From: Stramenopiles sp. TOSAG23-3
Taxonomy: Eukaryota > Sar
Direction of reading: 5' to 3'
Length of the DNA stretch: 19,067 nt
Assembly (NCBI GenBank): GCA_900128585.1
Contig: LT642409.1
Span: 1-19,067 of the forward strand
The notes under the pieces are model-generated. The model did no database searches, had not been told where the DNA came from, and saw only the letters and a program-made list of their open reading frames with translations. The position numbers were made by a program, and so were the translations under genes. Below, in pieces: positions 1-8,013 of this stretch. Position 1 is the first letter of the stretch. Each line of letters opens with the position of its first letter.

Positions 1-144
1 GAGAAGAGTGACTAAAATTTGGAAAAATTTGACTTGCTCGTAAATATTTTTGTACAGCGCAATCCGGCGTCGTTGCAGGGTGTTAATACATACATTTTAG
101 CTTGATATTTTCTAGGAGAGCGAGTTACAGTGCGCGTTTTTTCT

Positions 145-1575
145 CTACTTTGGATTCTTTTCGACCACGGACTTTAACATTTCAAATTGCTTTGCATTCT
201 CCGCGTCCAGCACCCGCCCTGTTTTGGCCTTCACGTCCGACCCATAAGCAACGAACTTGTCGAACTTTTCCGCCTTCAAGTTCAAACTAAACTTGCTCAA
301 CTTATCGACAGTGTTGGCCATGTCCCACCTACTGCACAAACTCTCTATATGTCTCTCTTCTTCTTTCTTCAGCGCGATGTCCTCGTCGCCCTCGTCCACC
401 AGCACTCCCATGAGAACTTCGTCCAAGCCCTCCTGCGCTTCTGTTTGATGGTGGCGATCTAAAAAGGAGACTTCCGTCTCCCAAGACTCATTGCTATCGT
501 CAAACTGTTTATTGTCCTTTGCTAGCCCGGCAAGGGTTTCTACATCGATGCAAGCATCCCCCTGAAAATATTCGACATTCTTCCAGTCGACCGCGGCCTG
601 CCCCGAATTCAATGCGGTGGGCTCGGAGAAAATAGCCTCGCTGTCGAAACGCTCTACTGCGCTATGGTTCAGCAAATTCTTTATCAACGAGAACATCGGG
701 CTGTCGGAAGCCATTTTGTTCGATTCTGGTACTTTCACGGGGTTTGTGGATTTTGCTCTCTGAACGGACTCCGTGTCTTCGTTTAAGTTTTCGTTCGCGC
801 CCATTCTAAACAGTGCCTGCCCGTGCAGTATCTCGTACAGTATGCAGCCAAAAGCCCACCAATCGTCTTTGGGGGAAAGTACTTTTTCTTCGTCTTCACT
901 TCCAGAGCTGCCGTCGGGTGCATCATACAATACGTCTTCTAAAGCGTATATGTCGTTAGGACCCGTCGCAAGAACGTAGGAAGGGTACATACTAATTCGC
1001 ACGTGCCCGCTGGGTGTGATCAACACGTTTGCCGCGCGCAGGTCTCCGTGCACCATGCCTTGCTTGTGCAAGCAGTCCAGGCCGCTCACGATCTCCGCGC
1101 CGAGCCTGCTCGCTGTTTCCAAATCAAACCCAGAACGATAGTTCAAACTCATCAAGTGCACTATGTCAAAAGCGTACGGGTTGGTTACGAGGTACCACGT
1201 TCGAAATGTTGGGGAGTGGAACGAGTGAAAAAGCCGGAGCAAGTAATGGTTTTCGAAGTCATGGGCAACTCTGGAAGCCTCTATCGTTTGCTCCAGTTTC
1301 ACCGGGTTCTCCTCAAGCGCCTCGCGCCGAAAAGCCTTCAAACACACTTGCCGATCCGCTTGGCCTTCTACAGTACAAACCCTGAGAGACTCTGCGGGTG
1401 TGTCGGTCAACTTGATCAAGTAGTTCGTCCGAAAATATCCAGTATCCACTGCAAAAGATTTGTTGTCTGTCCCCGAGGCCGCCGGCTCGTACTTGTAGCT
1501 ATCGCCCACCCCAACCCGTCTCGGCGAACCCCCCGCCGTCGCTTTCTCGTTCGTCTTGCTTGCAGTACATCCCAT
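145..1575 (-). CDS. Myristoylated/palmitoylated AGC-like pseudokinase
   Basis: This is an intact 476-residue frame starting at the ATG at 1575. The N-terminus is Met-Gly-Cys, a classic N-myristoylation plus palmitoylation signal, so the protein is probably held on the cytoplasmic face of a membrane. Residues about 45-335 have a protein-kinase fold pattern. The ATP-anchoring Lys lies at K80 (VCLK), the catalytic-loop equivalent is HGDLRAAN (176-183), and the DDWWAFGCILYE stretch (237-248) together with a terminal DW motif resembles the AGC/GRK group. However, the glycine-rich loop is not recognisable, HRD is HGD, the catalytic-loop Lys is Arg180, and the DFG triplet is Ser195-Met-Tyr197. The magnesium-binding Asp is therefore gone and the protein is probably catalytically inactive. 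The C-terminal 130 residues are acidic and charged, with no domain I recognise. It is divergently arranged with the exchanger gene. Kinase fold is confident; inactivity is inferred. Confidence 0.85.
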   Translation of the reverse strand: MGCTASKTNEKATAGGSPRRVGVGDSYKYEPAASGTDNKSFAVDTGYFRTNYLIKLTDTPAESLRVCTVEGQADRQVCLKAFRREALEENPVKLEQTIEASRVAHDFENHYLLRLFHSFHSPTFRTWYLVTNPYAFDIVHLMSLNYRSGFDLETASRLGAEIVSGLDCLHKQGMVHGDLRAANVLITPSGHVRISMYPSYVLATGPNDIYALEDVLYDAPDGSSGSEDEEKVLSPKDDWWAFGCILYEILHGQALFRMGANENLNEDTESVQRAKSTNPVKVPESNKMASDSPMFSLIKNLLNHSAVERFDSEAIFSEPTALNSGQAAVDWKNVEYFQGDACIDVETLAGLAKDNKQFDDSNESWETEVSFLDRHHQTEAQEGLDEVLMGVLVDEGDEDIALKKEEERHIESLCSRWDMANTVDKLSKFSLNLKAEKFDKFVAYGSDVKAKTGRVLDAENAKQFEMLKSVVEKNPK

Positions 1576-2025
1576 ATTGAGTTACACTGACGCCTGTGCC
1601 GTGACACTTGCTTTGACTTCAGCCGTCGCTTTACTTTGTATCTCTTTCCTAAAATTTGTAGAAACGGGCGGGTAATATTCCCATGGAAAAATCTCAGCCT
1701 ATCCGGCCAAACAATCGAATGCAGACTATTAAAAATATATTAATAATAATAACGGCAACCCAACAACAAGCACAGCAGGACGGACGAAGAAAAAAGAAAG
1801 ACAAAAGAAAGACAAAAAAAAGAAGATGAAATAGCATCAGTCGTCAAACAGAAAAAAACTTATTTACAACCGATTCATCAACCAACATCATTAAAATGAG
1901 GACAATCTACATACACACACAATGAAAACCTTCCCGTTATTATTATTTAATATCCAGTTTATTTTTTTCATCCGCCTGCCTGTGTAATGTACATTATTCG
2001 ACTACGATGAGGTAGTATATAAGTA

Positions 2026-2097
2026 CGAGGAGGAAAGGAGAAAATAAAGGAGCGCTCTTTTCTCTCTTCTCTCTCTCTTCTCTCTCTCTTTTTTTCC
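2026..2097. repeat. Polypurine block switching to CT-rich polypyrimidine block
   Basis: A GA-rich stretch (about 2026-2052, with one T) is followed at once by an almost pure C/T stretch (2053-2097) made of TCTC and TTC units. The switch occurs at the small palindrome GAGCGCTC. The two halves are roughly complementary and could fold back as an imperfect hairpin. It lies about 450 bases upstream of the exchanger start. Confidence 0.75.
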
Positions 2098-2187
2098 GTC
2101 CTGCCTGTGGACAAGTTGAACAAAAAAAATTAAGAAGAGAATATATATAATAATAATAGCATTATTATTATTATATTACAACAAAGC

Positions 2188-2227
2188 AAGAAGAAGAAAG
2201 AAATCCTTTTTTTCTTCTTCTTCTTCT
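2188..2227. repeat. (AAG)n / (CTT)n inverted microsatellite
   Basis: AAG triplets (2188-2203) are followed after only two bases by T and CTT triplets (2206-2227), forming an imperfect inverted repeat with almost no loop. It has the same style as the tract upstream of it and the larger one at the right edge of the window. Confidence 0.75.
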
Positions 2228-2541
2228 ATTTTTTATTATTTTACGTACCGTACTACTACCAGGTACCAAAACCAGGAACAGGTACCACGGGGGTACGGAA
2301 GAATATAAAAAATATTTTAATATAATAATAATACCAACTCCCTCTCTCGTATTTTTTTAGTGAAACAACAATAACAAAATAAAACCCAACCAATACACTT
2401 GATGAACATCGCACACGGTGTGTATAAACTATTTTTGAATACTGAGGAGGGAAAAATCCTTCGTTTGCGCATGCAATTTTTTTGTTTACTTTTATTGGAA
2501 TCTGTTTTGTTTTGAAAGTGCTCCGATACAACAACAAAAGT

Positions 2542-4275
2542 ATGCCGTTCTGCTCGTCAAACACTATGGTGCACAAACTCACGCTCCTTTTGTTCCTTTG
2601 CTGCGCCGGACTAAGCGTTGCGCAAGGAACCACAACCAAAACGTTCGGAAATGCTTTGCAGGGCAAGCCTGCCGACGTCCTTACCAAAAGCTTGCAGGAC
2701 AATGCTGCGACTAAGGTAATACCTGTAATTTGCAACGGGACGTGCGATGTCTCATCGTGCGACTTCGTTGGAGATCTGTGCTTGAACAGGATCGACTTTG
2801 CAGGTGGCAACTTCGACCGCCGCACAGGGGAGTCCTGCGCGCCAAACACTTGGGGGGTCCTTTTCGAGATTCTCCTGTTTCTGTACGCAATGCTTGGCTT
2901 GGCAATCGTGTGCGACGACCACTTGTGTGTTGCGCTGGAACGACTGTGCGACGAATTGATGATTCGTGAGGACGTTGCCGGGGCTACTTTTATGGCCTTT
3001 GGCAGCGCTGCGCCAGAAATTATTGTCAATACTGTTGGCACGGTAAAGCAAGTCAGATCATTTCCTCCGACACCCGCAGCCCTGGACGCAACAAACTTGG
3101 GGGTAGGGGCCATCCTGGGCAGTGGAATGATTGCCTTTTTGATCATCCCGGGCGCTTGCGCGTTGTCGACCGGCGACGGCATTGAACTGCTGCTGAAGAG
3201 AAGGCCTTTGCTGCGGGACGTAAGTGCCTATGCCATGGCTTTGCTGTTGCTTTGCATTTTCTTTCACGACGGTGTGATCATGCCGTACGAGGCGGGGATT
3301 CTGGTCGGCTTTTACGCGCTTTACGTATCGGTCGTGATCTTTGCCCCAAAGGTTCGTGAGGAGTACCGCCACCGCATCCTAAAAAGACCAAAGAAAAAGC
3401 GAAAGAGTTTCGTAAATAAAAAGAGTAATGCCGGGCAAGCACCGCTCCTTTCGCTCGATGAAAGAACCCAAGATTTTGGCTCGGTGGACGACACCGCCGT
3501 TGCAATCGAGCCGAGCGACGATTCAACGAGGAAGACCGTCTCGTTCGCCGACAATGTGACTGCTAGTAGCATTAATGGCGCCCCTGGTGCAGACGCGGTA
3601 GAAGGCAATTATGACGTTAATTTAATCGACGATGAAGACGGGAGTACGTCCGCGTTTGGTCGCCTTATCGAGTTTGTGGCGAGGCCGCTGACCTTTATGT
3701 TTGAATGGACTTGTGTCAATTGCGAAGAAGGGTCGAAATACCAGCACTACTACCCCTTGACTTTCCTTGTTTCGTTTATTTGGGTAGCAATGTTTAGTAT
3801 GGTAATTAGCTCGTGCGTTGCACGGTGGACAGAGTTCACGCCGCCGTGGGCTAAAGGAAGTTTTTTTGGGCTGATTACAATTGCCATTGGCGCGGAAATC
3901 CCGGACACGATTCAGTCGGTAACCATGGCAAAGCGAGGCTATGGGAGCATGGCAGTATCGAATGCACTAGGCTCTCAAATCATCAATATTTTGCTTGGCC
4001 TTGGCCTGCCGTGGCTCATAGCGAATTTGGCAATGAAAGAGGGGCACTTGCAAGTTACGGATCACTCTGACTTGCAATTTGCAGCGTTTTTCCAATTCGG
4101 AGCCGTTGCGCTTAACTTGTTGTTGCTGCTAGGGATGGCGCTCTATTGGGGACAAAATAAGGCGACGCTAACGATAGGGAAAGGAAAGCTGTTCATTGCA
4201 GCTTATGCAGTAGTCGTAGGTTCTTACGTCTTGCTGATGTTGACAAAAGTTCACAAAGATCCTTGCAAAGAATAA
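2542..4275 (+). CDS. NCKX-type cation/Ca2+ exchanger with Asn at the K+ site
   Basis: This 577-residue protein belongs to the Ca2+/cation antiporter superfamily and should move Ca2+ across a membrane against Na+ or another cation. The first ATG in frame is at 2542; the ATG at 2566 also fits and sits directly before a strong signal peptide (VHKLTLLLFLCCAGLSVAQG). A short Cys-rich luminal/extracellular segment follows (about 73-100). The alpha-1 repeat is canonical (EDVAGATFMAFGSAAPE, 143-159), and the alpha-2 repeat contains GAEIPD (acidic residue D455) and SNALGSQIINILLG. A hydrophilic cytoplasmic loop with a lysine/arginine cluster and acidic stretches (about 270-380) separates the two halves, as expected. 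One position is odd: the Asp of the NCKX FDI motif is Asn482, as in K+-independent NCX exchangers. No intron is evident. Family assignment is strong; ion specificity is inferred. Confidence 0.93.
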   Translation: MPFCSSNTMVHKLTLLLFLCCAGLSVAQGTTTKTFGNALQGKPADVLTKSLQDNAATKVIPVICNGTCDVSSCDFVGDLCLNRIDFAGGNFDRRTGESCAPNTWGVLFEILLFLYAMLGLAIVCDDHLCVALERLCDELMIREDVAGATFMAFGSAAPEIIVNTVGTVKQVRSFPPTPAALDATNLGVGAILGSGMIAFLIIPGACALSTGDGIELLLKRRPLLRDVSAYAMALLLLCIFFHDGVIMPYEAGILVGFYALYVSVVIFAPKVREEYRHRILKRPKKKRKSFVNKKSNAGQAPLLSLDERTQDFGSVDDTAVAIEPSDDSTRKTVSFADNVTASSINGAPGADAVEGNYDVNLIDDEDGSTSAFGRLIEFVARPLTFMFEWTCVNCEEGSKYQHYYPLTFLVSFIWVAMFSMVISSCVARWTEFTPPWAKGSFFGLITIAIGAEIPDTIQSVTMAKRGYGSMAVSNALGSQIINILLGLGLPWLIANLAMKEGHLQVTDHSDLQFAAFFQFGAVALNLLLLLGMALYWGQNKATLTIGKGKLFIAAYAVVVGSYVLLMLTKVHKDPCKE

Positions 4276-4755
4276 ACTTTCCAAGATGTTGGTAAAAGCG
4301 TATTTGTTTTTATTTTTTTAAATAATATATATCATACCTGATTAGTAAAATCAACAACAGTGCGGTTTCTATCTCGACGCTATACCTATGTAAAATCGTG
4401 TGAAGTGGCGTAATTTCGGATTCCTACTCTCTTTCTTCTCTGATGACCTCTGAAGGAGGGTTTTTTTGGTGTTGTTGGTTTTTTATTATACCAAGAAGAA
4501 GAAGGGGTTGTTGTTGTTTGGTACGGCGGTGTCTTGTTTCTTCTTCGTCTACTGCTATTCTATATACTATCTTCTTTTTTTCTCTTCTTCTTCTTTCTTA
4601 TTTATTTTATTACTACTACGAGGACTCATACAAATGAAAAAATCCATTGTTAAAGCCAAACCAAATTAATCCCAATTAAAAATGGGGGGGGGCGTCCCTA
4701 GACAGACTAAGTACAAATACATTTTGCTTGTGATCGCAGTAATGAAACCGAAAAG
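4276..4755. other. Exchanger 3' flank and GH3 upstream region
   Basis: This region holds the 3' flank of the exchanger and the presumed promoter of the GH3 gene. It contains T-rich and TTC/GTT-rich low-complexity DNA (about 4445-4615) and a G homopolymer near 4684-4692. Small open frames here consist of Phe, Leu, Tyr and Ser runs read from those tracts and are not credible genes. A five-codon upstream frame is listed separately. Confidence 0.6.
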
Positions 4756-4759
4756 ATGA
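4742..4759 (+). promoter_or_regulatory. Candidate five-codon uORF overlapping the GH3 start
   Basis: An ATG at 4742 opens a five-codon frame whose TGA stop (4757-4759) overlaps the ATG of the GH3 gene (4756-4758) in the arrangement ATGA. If the transcript begins upstream of 4742, ribosomes would meet this ATG first and the main frame would depend on leaky scanning or reinitiation. The transcript start is unknown. Confidence 0.35.
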
Positions 4760-6942
4760 GATCGTTGGCTACAATACTTCTGTTGTTCCTTTCCGTTGGG
4801 GGCGTCTGTAATGCTGTTACCCAACAAGACCAGCACGCGGCCCGGGTCGAAGCACTGGTCGGAAACATGACTTTGGATGAAAAAATATCTATGCTTCAAG
4901 GCAATACTGATCTTCATGGATACGTGGGCCGCACTGTTGGGGTGCCTCGCCTAGGCATACCCGATTTGAGGATGAACGACGGGCCTGAAGGGTTCCGTAA
5001 TGCCGACCGGAAGTATGCGGGAACAACCACCCAGTGGCCATCAGGCTTGACGGCAGCACACTCGTTCAACCGTTCGTTGATGCACACGTATGGAATAGCC
5101 ATCGGAGAGGAATTCTACGGGAAAGGGGCGAACGTGTACTTCGGGCCTGGGCTGAACGTACAAAGGATATCCAATGGTGGCCGATCGTTCGAATACCTTA
5201 GCGGAGAAGACCCGTTTCTTGGCTACGAGCTTGTACAACCAATTATCACAGGAGTCCAGTCGCAAAAGGTCATTGCAAATGCAAAACATTTCATTGACAA
5301 TTCGCAAGAAGGTTCAATACCAGAAAATTCCACTGAAAAGTTTGGACGGGGGGATCGTCACTCTACCTCGGCTAGTATTGACAAAACTACGCAGATGGAA
5401 ATGTACTTTCCGCCTTTTGAGGGCGCCGTCCGTGCAGGGGTGGCAAGCTTCATGTGTTCCAACAATCTCATCAATGGGGAATATTCGTGCCAACACAATG
5501 CCACCCAAAATCAATTGTTGAAGGAAAGATACGGATTCAGAGGGTTTATTTGCTCGGATTACGATGGAACGCGCTCGACAATTGACGCCGCGCTTGGCGG
5601 GTTAGATATTGCAATGCCTGGTCCTCCTGTGCGTCCAGATTATTTTGGCGGCATGCTGAAAAAGGAAGTCGGTCGTAATGTCCCCGAAAGCGTCGTGGAC
5701 GATAAAGTTCGTCGAATATTGTGGGCAATGAGCTCCACCGGCGTGTTGGACGATACGAACCCAAACACTCCGGACAAAGACGTGACGTCGCCTGAACACG
5801 TTGCCCTCGCTCGCGAACTGGCCGCAGCATCGTGCATTCTGATCAAAAACGAAGACAGTACGCTGCCACTGGTTAAAAAAAGCAAAATTGCCGTCGTTGG
5901 ACTCGCCGCCGATGGCAAAGGTGCAATTTATGGTGGATCCGGGTCGGGAAAAGTCACTCCAAAACAGCCCGTGTCCATCCTGAACGCCCTTCGCGCCGAG
6001 GAAAAGGGTGATATACCGTATACAAACGGAACAAATTTGTCTGCGATATCAGAAACTGTAAAAGGCTGTGACGTTGTCATTATCGTTCTGGCACAGATAT
6101 CAACCGAAGGGCGTGATCGAGCGACCATTGGCCTTCCTCAATCGGAGCTTGTCCGCGCTGTCTATGCCACCACGCCAGCGCGCATTATTGTTGTGACGAT
6201 AAGTCCTGGACCATTTTTGACGGATTTTGCTCCGTATGCCCATGCCATTGTTGATATGGGATTTCCCGGGGAACAGGAAGGGTTAGGATTGGTGGATGTG
6301 TTGATGGGACGCTACAATCCCAGCGGGAAACTGCCTCATACGCTGCCGCACAGATTGAATGATGTGGAAATGACATCATCCCAATACCCTGGCATTCCTC
6401 CAACAAATCGTACAAAAAATGGATCCGCGCCACTTCGAACCTGTGGGTTCGTTCCGCCGATGAATCCTCCAGATAGTAAATGGGTGCCATGCTCCCCAAC
6501 AACAGCCGAATACACAGAAAAGCTGCTGGTAGGCTATCGATGGTACGAACATCACAAAGTAAAACCAGCGTACGCATTTGGGCATGGCCTCAGTTACACG
6601 TCGTTTTCATACGAAAACCTACTCGTGAAGGCCACCGGTGGTGGGGGCGATGTCATCGCTTCCGTAAGCATTACCGTGGGAAACACTGGTAAGTGCTTTG
6701 GGCGAGAGGTTGTTCAATTGTATTTGAAATACCCAGACAGCACCTACAAACAACTGCGTGGTTTTGAAGTAGCTGCCTTGGAACAAGGTGAGTCGGCATC
6801 GTTTGAGTTTGCGTTGACCCGTCGCTGGCTTTCGGCATGGAACGGGAAAAAAGATGGGTTTGAATTGGTTCATGGAAAGTTTGATGTTTATATTGGTTCA
6901 TCAAGTTCTGATATTAGAGAAGTGGGAATATTATATATTTAA
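4756..6942 (+). CDS. Secreted glycoside hydrolase family 3 (beta-glucosidase/beta-xylosidase-like)
   Basis: This complete 728-residue GH3 enzyme probably releases terminal sugars from beta-linked glycans in the secretory pathway or outside the cell. Residues 1-20 form a signal peptide. The (beta/alpha)8 domain spans about 25-325 and includes DGPEGFR (75-81), the substrate-site KHF (177-179), and GFICSDYDG (263-271), in which D268 matches the GH3 nucleophile. The alpha/beta sandwich domain follows (about 350-560). The C-terminus carries the GYRWYEH...FGHGLSYTSFSY signature that leads into a fibronectin-III-like domain (about 610-728). Domain order and length are those of full GH3 beta-glucosidases. 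Several N-glycosylation sequons agree with secretion. No break or intron is visible. GH3 members include glucosidases, xylosidases and N-acetylglucosaminidases, and I cannot choose the substrate from motifs alone. Confidence 0.95.
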   Translation: MRSLATILLLFLSVGGVCNAVTQQDQHAARVEALVGNMTLDEKISMLQGNTDLHGYVGRTVGVPRLGIPDLRMNDGPEGFRNADRKYAGTTTQWPSGLTAAHSFNRSLMHTYGIAIGEEFYGKGANVYFGPGLNVQRISNGGRSFEYLSGEDPFLGYELVQPIITGVQSQKVIANAKHFIDNSQEGSIPENSTEKFGRGDRHSTSASIDKTTQMEMYFPPFEGAVRAGVASFMCSNNLINGEYSCQHNATQNQLLKERYGFRGFICSDYDGTRSTIDAALGGLDIAMPGPPVRPDYFGGMLKKEVGRNVPESVVDDKVRRILWAMSSTGVLDDTNPNTPDKDVTSPEHVALARELAAASCILIKNEDSTLPLVKKSKIAVVGLAADGKGAIYGGSGSGKVTPKQPVSILNALRAEEKGDIPYTNGTNLSAISETVKGCDVVIIVLAQISTEGRDRATIGLPQSELVRAVYATTPARIIVVTISPGPFLTDFAPYAHAIVDMGFPGEQEGLGLVDVLMGRYNPSGKLPHTLPHRLNDVEMTSSQYPGIPPTNRTKNGSAPLRTCGFVPPMNPPDSKWVPCSPTTAEYTEKLLVGYRWYEHHKVKPAYAFGHGLSYTSFSYENLLVKATGGGGDVIASVSITVGNTGKCFGREVVQLYLKYPDSTYKQLRGFEVAALEQGESASFEFALTRRWLSAWNGKKDGFELVHGKFDVYIGSSSSDIREVGILYI

Positions 6943-7057
6943 GTATATATTATTTGTATTCTAATATATAAATGTACCTATTAATAAGCATGCCATTATT
7001 ATTTATTTTATAAAGAAGAGCTCCCCCCACATCATCAGCACAGCAGCTCACACACAA

Positions 7058-7099
7058 CAGCTCACAGCTCACAGCTCACAGCTCACAGCTCACAGCTCA
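7058..7099. repeat. Six perfect tandem copies of heptamer CAGCTCA
   Basis: The heptamer CAGCTCA is repeated six times without a mismatch, and one further isolated copy lies just upstream at 7044-7050. Each unit contains the palindrome AGCT. The array sits in A/C-rich DNA downstream of GH3. It is probably a minisatellite, with no coding or regulatory role that can be read from sequence. Confidence 0.9.
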
Positions 7100-7392
7100 C
7101 ACGCCCCACGCCACCAAACGCACCAAACCCAAAAAACACCAAAAGCCACCAAACAAAATATAATAAAAAAAAACCGAAAAACAACGAGAAACCTCAAGTC
7201 GCAAAAAAGTAACCGAAATAATATATATTTTTTTAAATGAAATTTTTACTCAAAAAAGTAAATGGATAGGGCCAGGCAAACTACTTCAAACGAATAACTT
7301 GATATCAGAAAACGCGTGCACTGTTGACGTCCAAGTATTTTGTTTAAATATTTTTCAATCACTGCACATTTTGCAGCCGCAATCTTACCGAA

Positions 7393-7400
7393 CTATATAG
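7393..7400 (+). promoter_or_regulatory. TATA-like element before the small membrane protein
   Basis: The octamer CTATATAG lies 36 bases before the ATG at 7437, in less AT-biased DNA than the region upstream. Position and sequence suit a TATA box with a very short leader, but TATA-like strings are common in this AT-rich DNA. Confidence 0.3.
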
Positions 7401-7436
7401 TCGAGACTGCAGATTCCGTGGACTTTGGGCAACGCG

Positions 7437-7688
7437 ATGAATAACAACTTTAGCAACATGTGGGGATCTTCGATATTCCAAGCCTTATGCTTTATCACTG
7501 GAGTTTTATCAGTGTCTGCCGCGGGAGGGACTTACCGTCATCCGGACAAATTTGAAGTTCCTACTATTCTTTACGTAGTCGGTGGAACTTTGTGGACTCT
7601 GGTCTTTTTGGGGTGTTTTTGTTGTATCCGAGTCTTGCGCGACGAGTGGAGAGAGCGTCAAGAGAAGGTGTCAAAGAAATCTGATTAA
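7437..7688 (+). CDS. Small two-helix membrane protein, function unknown
   Basis: This 83-residue frame starts at the first ATG (7437). It has two hydrophobic segments of about 20 residues (about 10-29 and 44-66), joined by a short polar loop that ends in a Lys-Phe-Glu-Val-Pro sequence. A strongly charged C-terminal tail (RVLRDEWRERQEKVSKKSD) follows, probably cytoplasmic. The second helix contains a Cys-rich patch (GCFCC) next to the basic tail that could be palmitoylated. I do not recognise a family. Support for it being a gene is its balanced, non-repetitive composition, plausible hairpin topology and a nearby TATA-like element. It could instead be one exon of a longer gene. Confidence 0.6.
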   Translation: MNNNFSNMWGSSIFQALCFITGVLSVSAAGGTYRHPDKFEVPTILYVVGGTLWTLVFLGCFCCIRVLRDEWRERQEKVSKKSD

Positions 7689-8013
7689 GATTAAGGTACC
7701 ATCAGAGAGCGCTACGTGGCACCGCAGCTTGTGAGCGTGTAGCATAATTGTTAACGAAATGGATTTTTCATTTTTATACTTTGTAATTTCTAAAAGAACT
7801 GTGTACACACAAATGATACTAAACTAAACAGACCTAAATAATTTGTTTTTTCATACTAAACTCACAACATTTTTGTATCATCCCGAAACACCCAAAAATT
7901 AAATTTTGGAGACCAATCTCGCCTCTCTGTTTAAACCATCTTTCGTCGCCGCTGACAGGTACCTTGCGGGCGAAATTTGTTTCTCGTGTACGCATGACCG
8001 CACCCGATCTTTC
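7689..8013. other. Convergent 3' intergenic region
   Basis: This is the space between the 3' ends of the small membrane protein (+) and the propeller gene (-). The first 170 bases are AT-rich and should hold the polyadenylation region of the upstream gene. The remainder is less biased and contains no credible frame. Confidence 0.5.

Larger units (their letters stand above)
1576..2541. other. Divergent intergenic region between pseudokinase and exchanger
   Basis: This gene-free stretch separates the starts of two divergently transcribed genes, so it should hold both promoters. It is AT-rich, with runs of TAT/ATT triplets near 2140-2180 and 2318-2330 and two purine/pyrimidine tracts listed separately. 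Around 2260-2300 there are short direct repeats of a GGTACC-containing motif. I see no convincing TATA box that I could assign to either gene. Long open frames crossing it (for example the reverse-strand frame from 3182 to 2256) are antisense or low-complexity artefacts. Confidence 0.6.
6943..7436. other. Intergenic region between GH3 and small membrane protein
   Basis: This stretch is AT-rich at both ends. The centre (about 7020-7160) is A/C-rich on the plus strand with almost no G outside the heptamer array listed separately. No open frame is credible here. The last 50 bases hold a TATA-like element for the next gene. Confidence 0.6.

Noticed and set aside
1003-1590. 195-residue plus-strand open frame antisense to the pseudokinase
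   Set aside because: It is the complement of a gene with clear kinase motifs and shows no domain or natural membrane/secretory pattern of its own.
2256-3182. 308-residue minus-strand open frame over the exchanger 5' half and intergenic DNA
   Set aside because: It is antisense to the well-supported exchanger and its end is translated from low-complexity AT-rich DNA.
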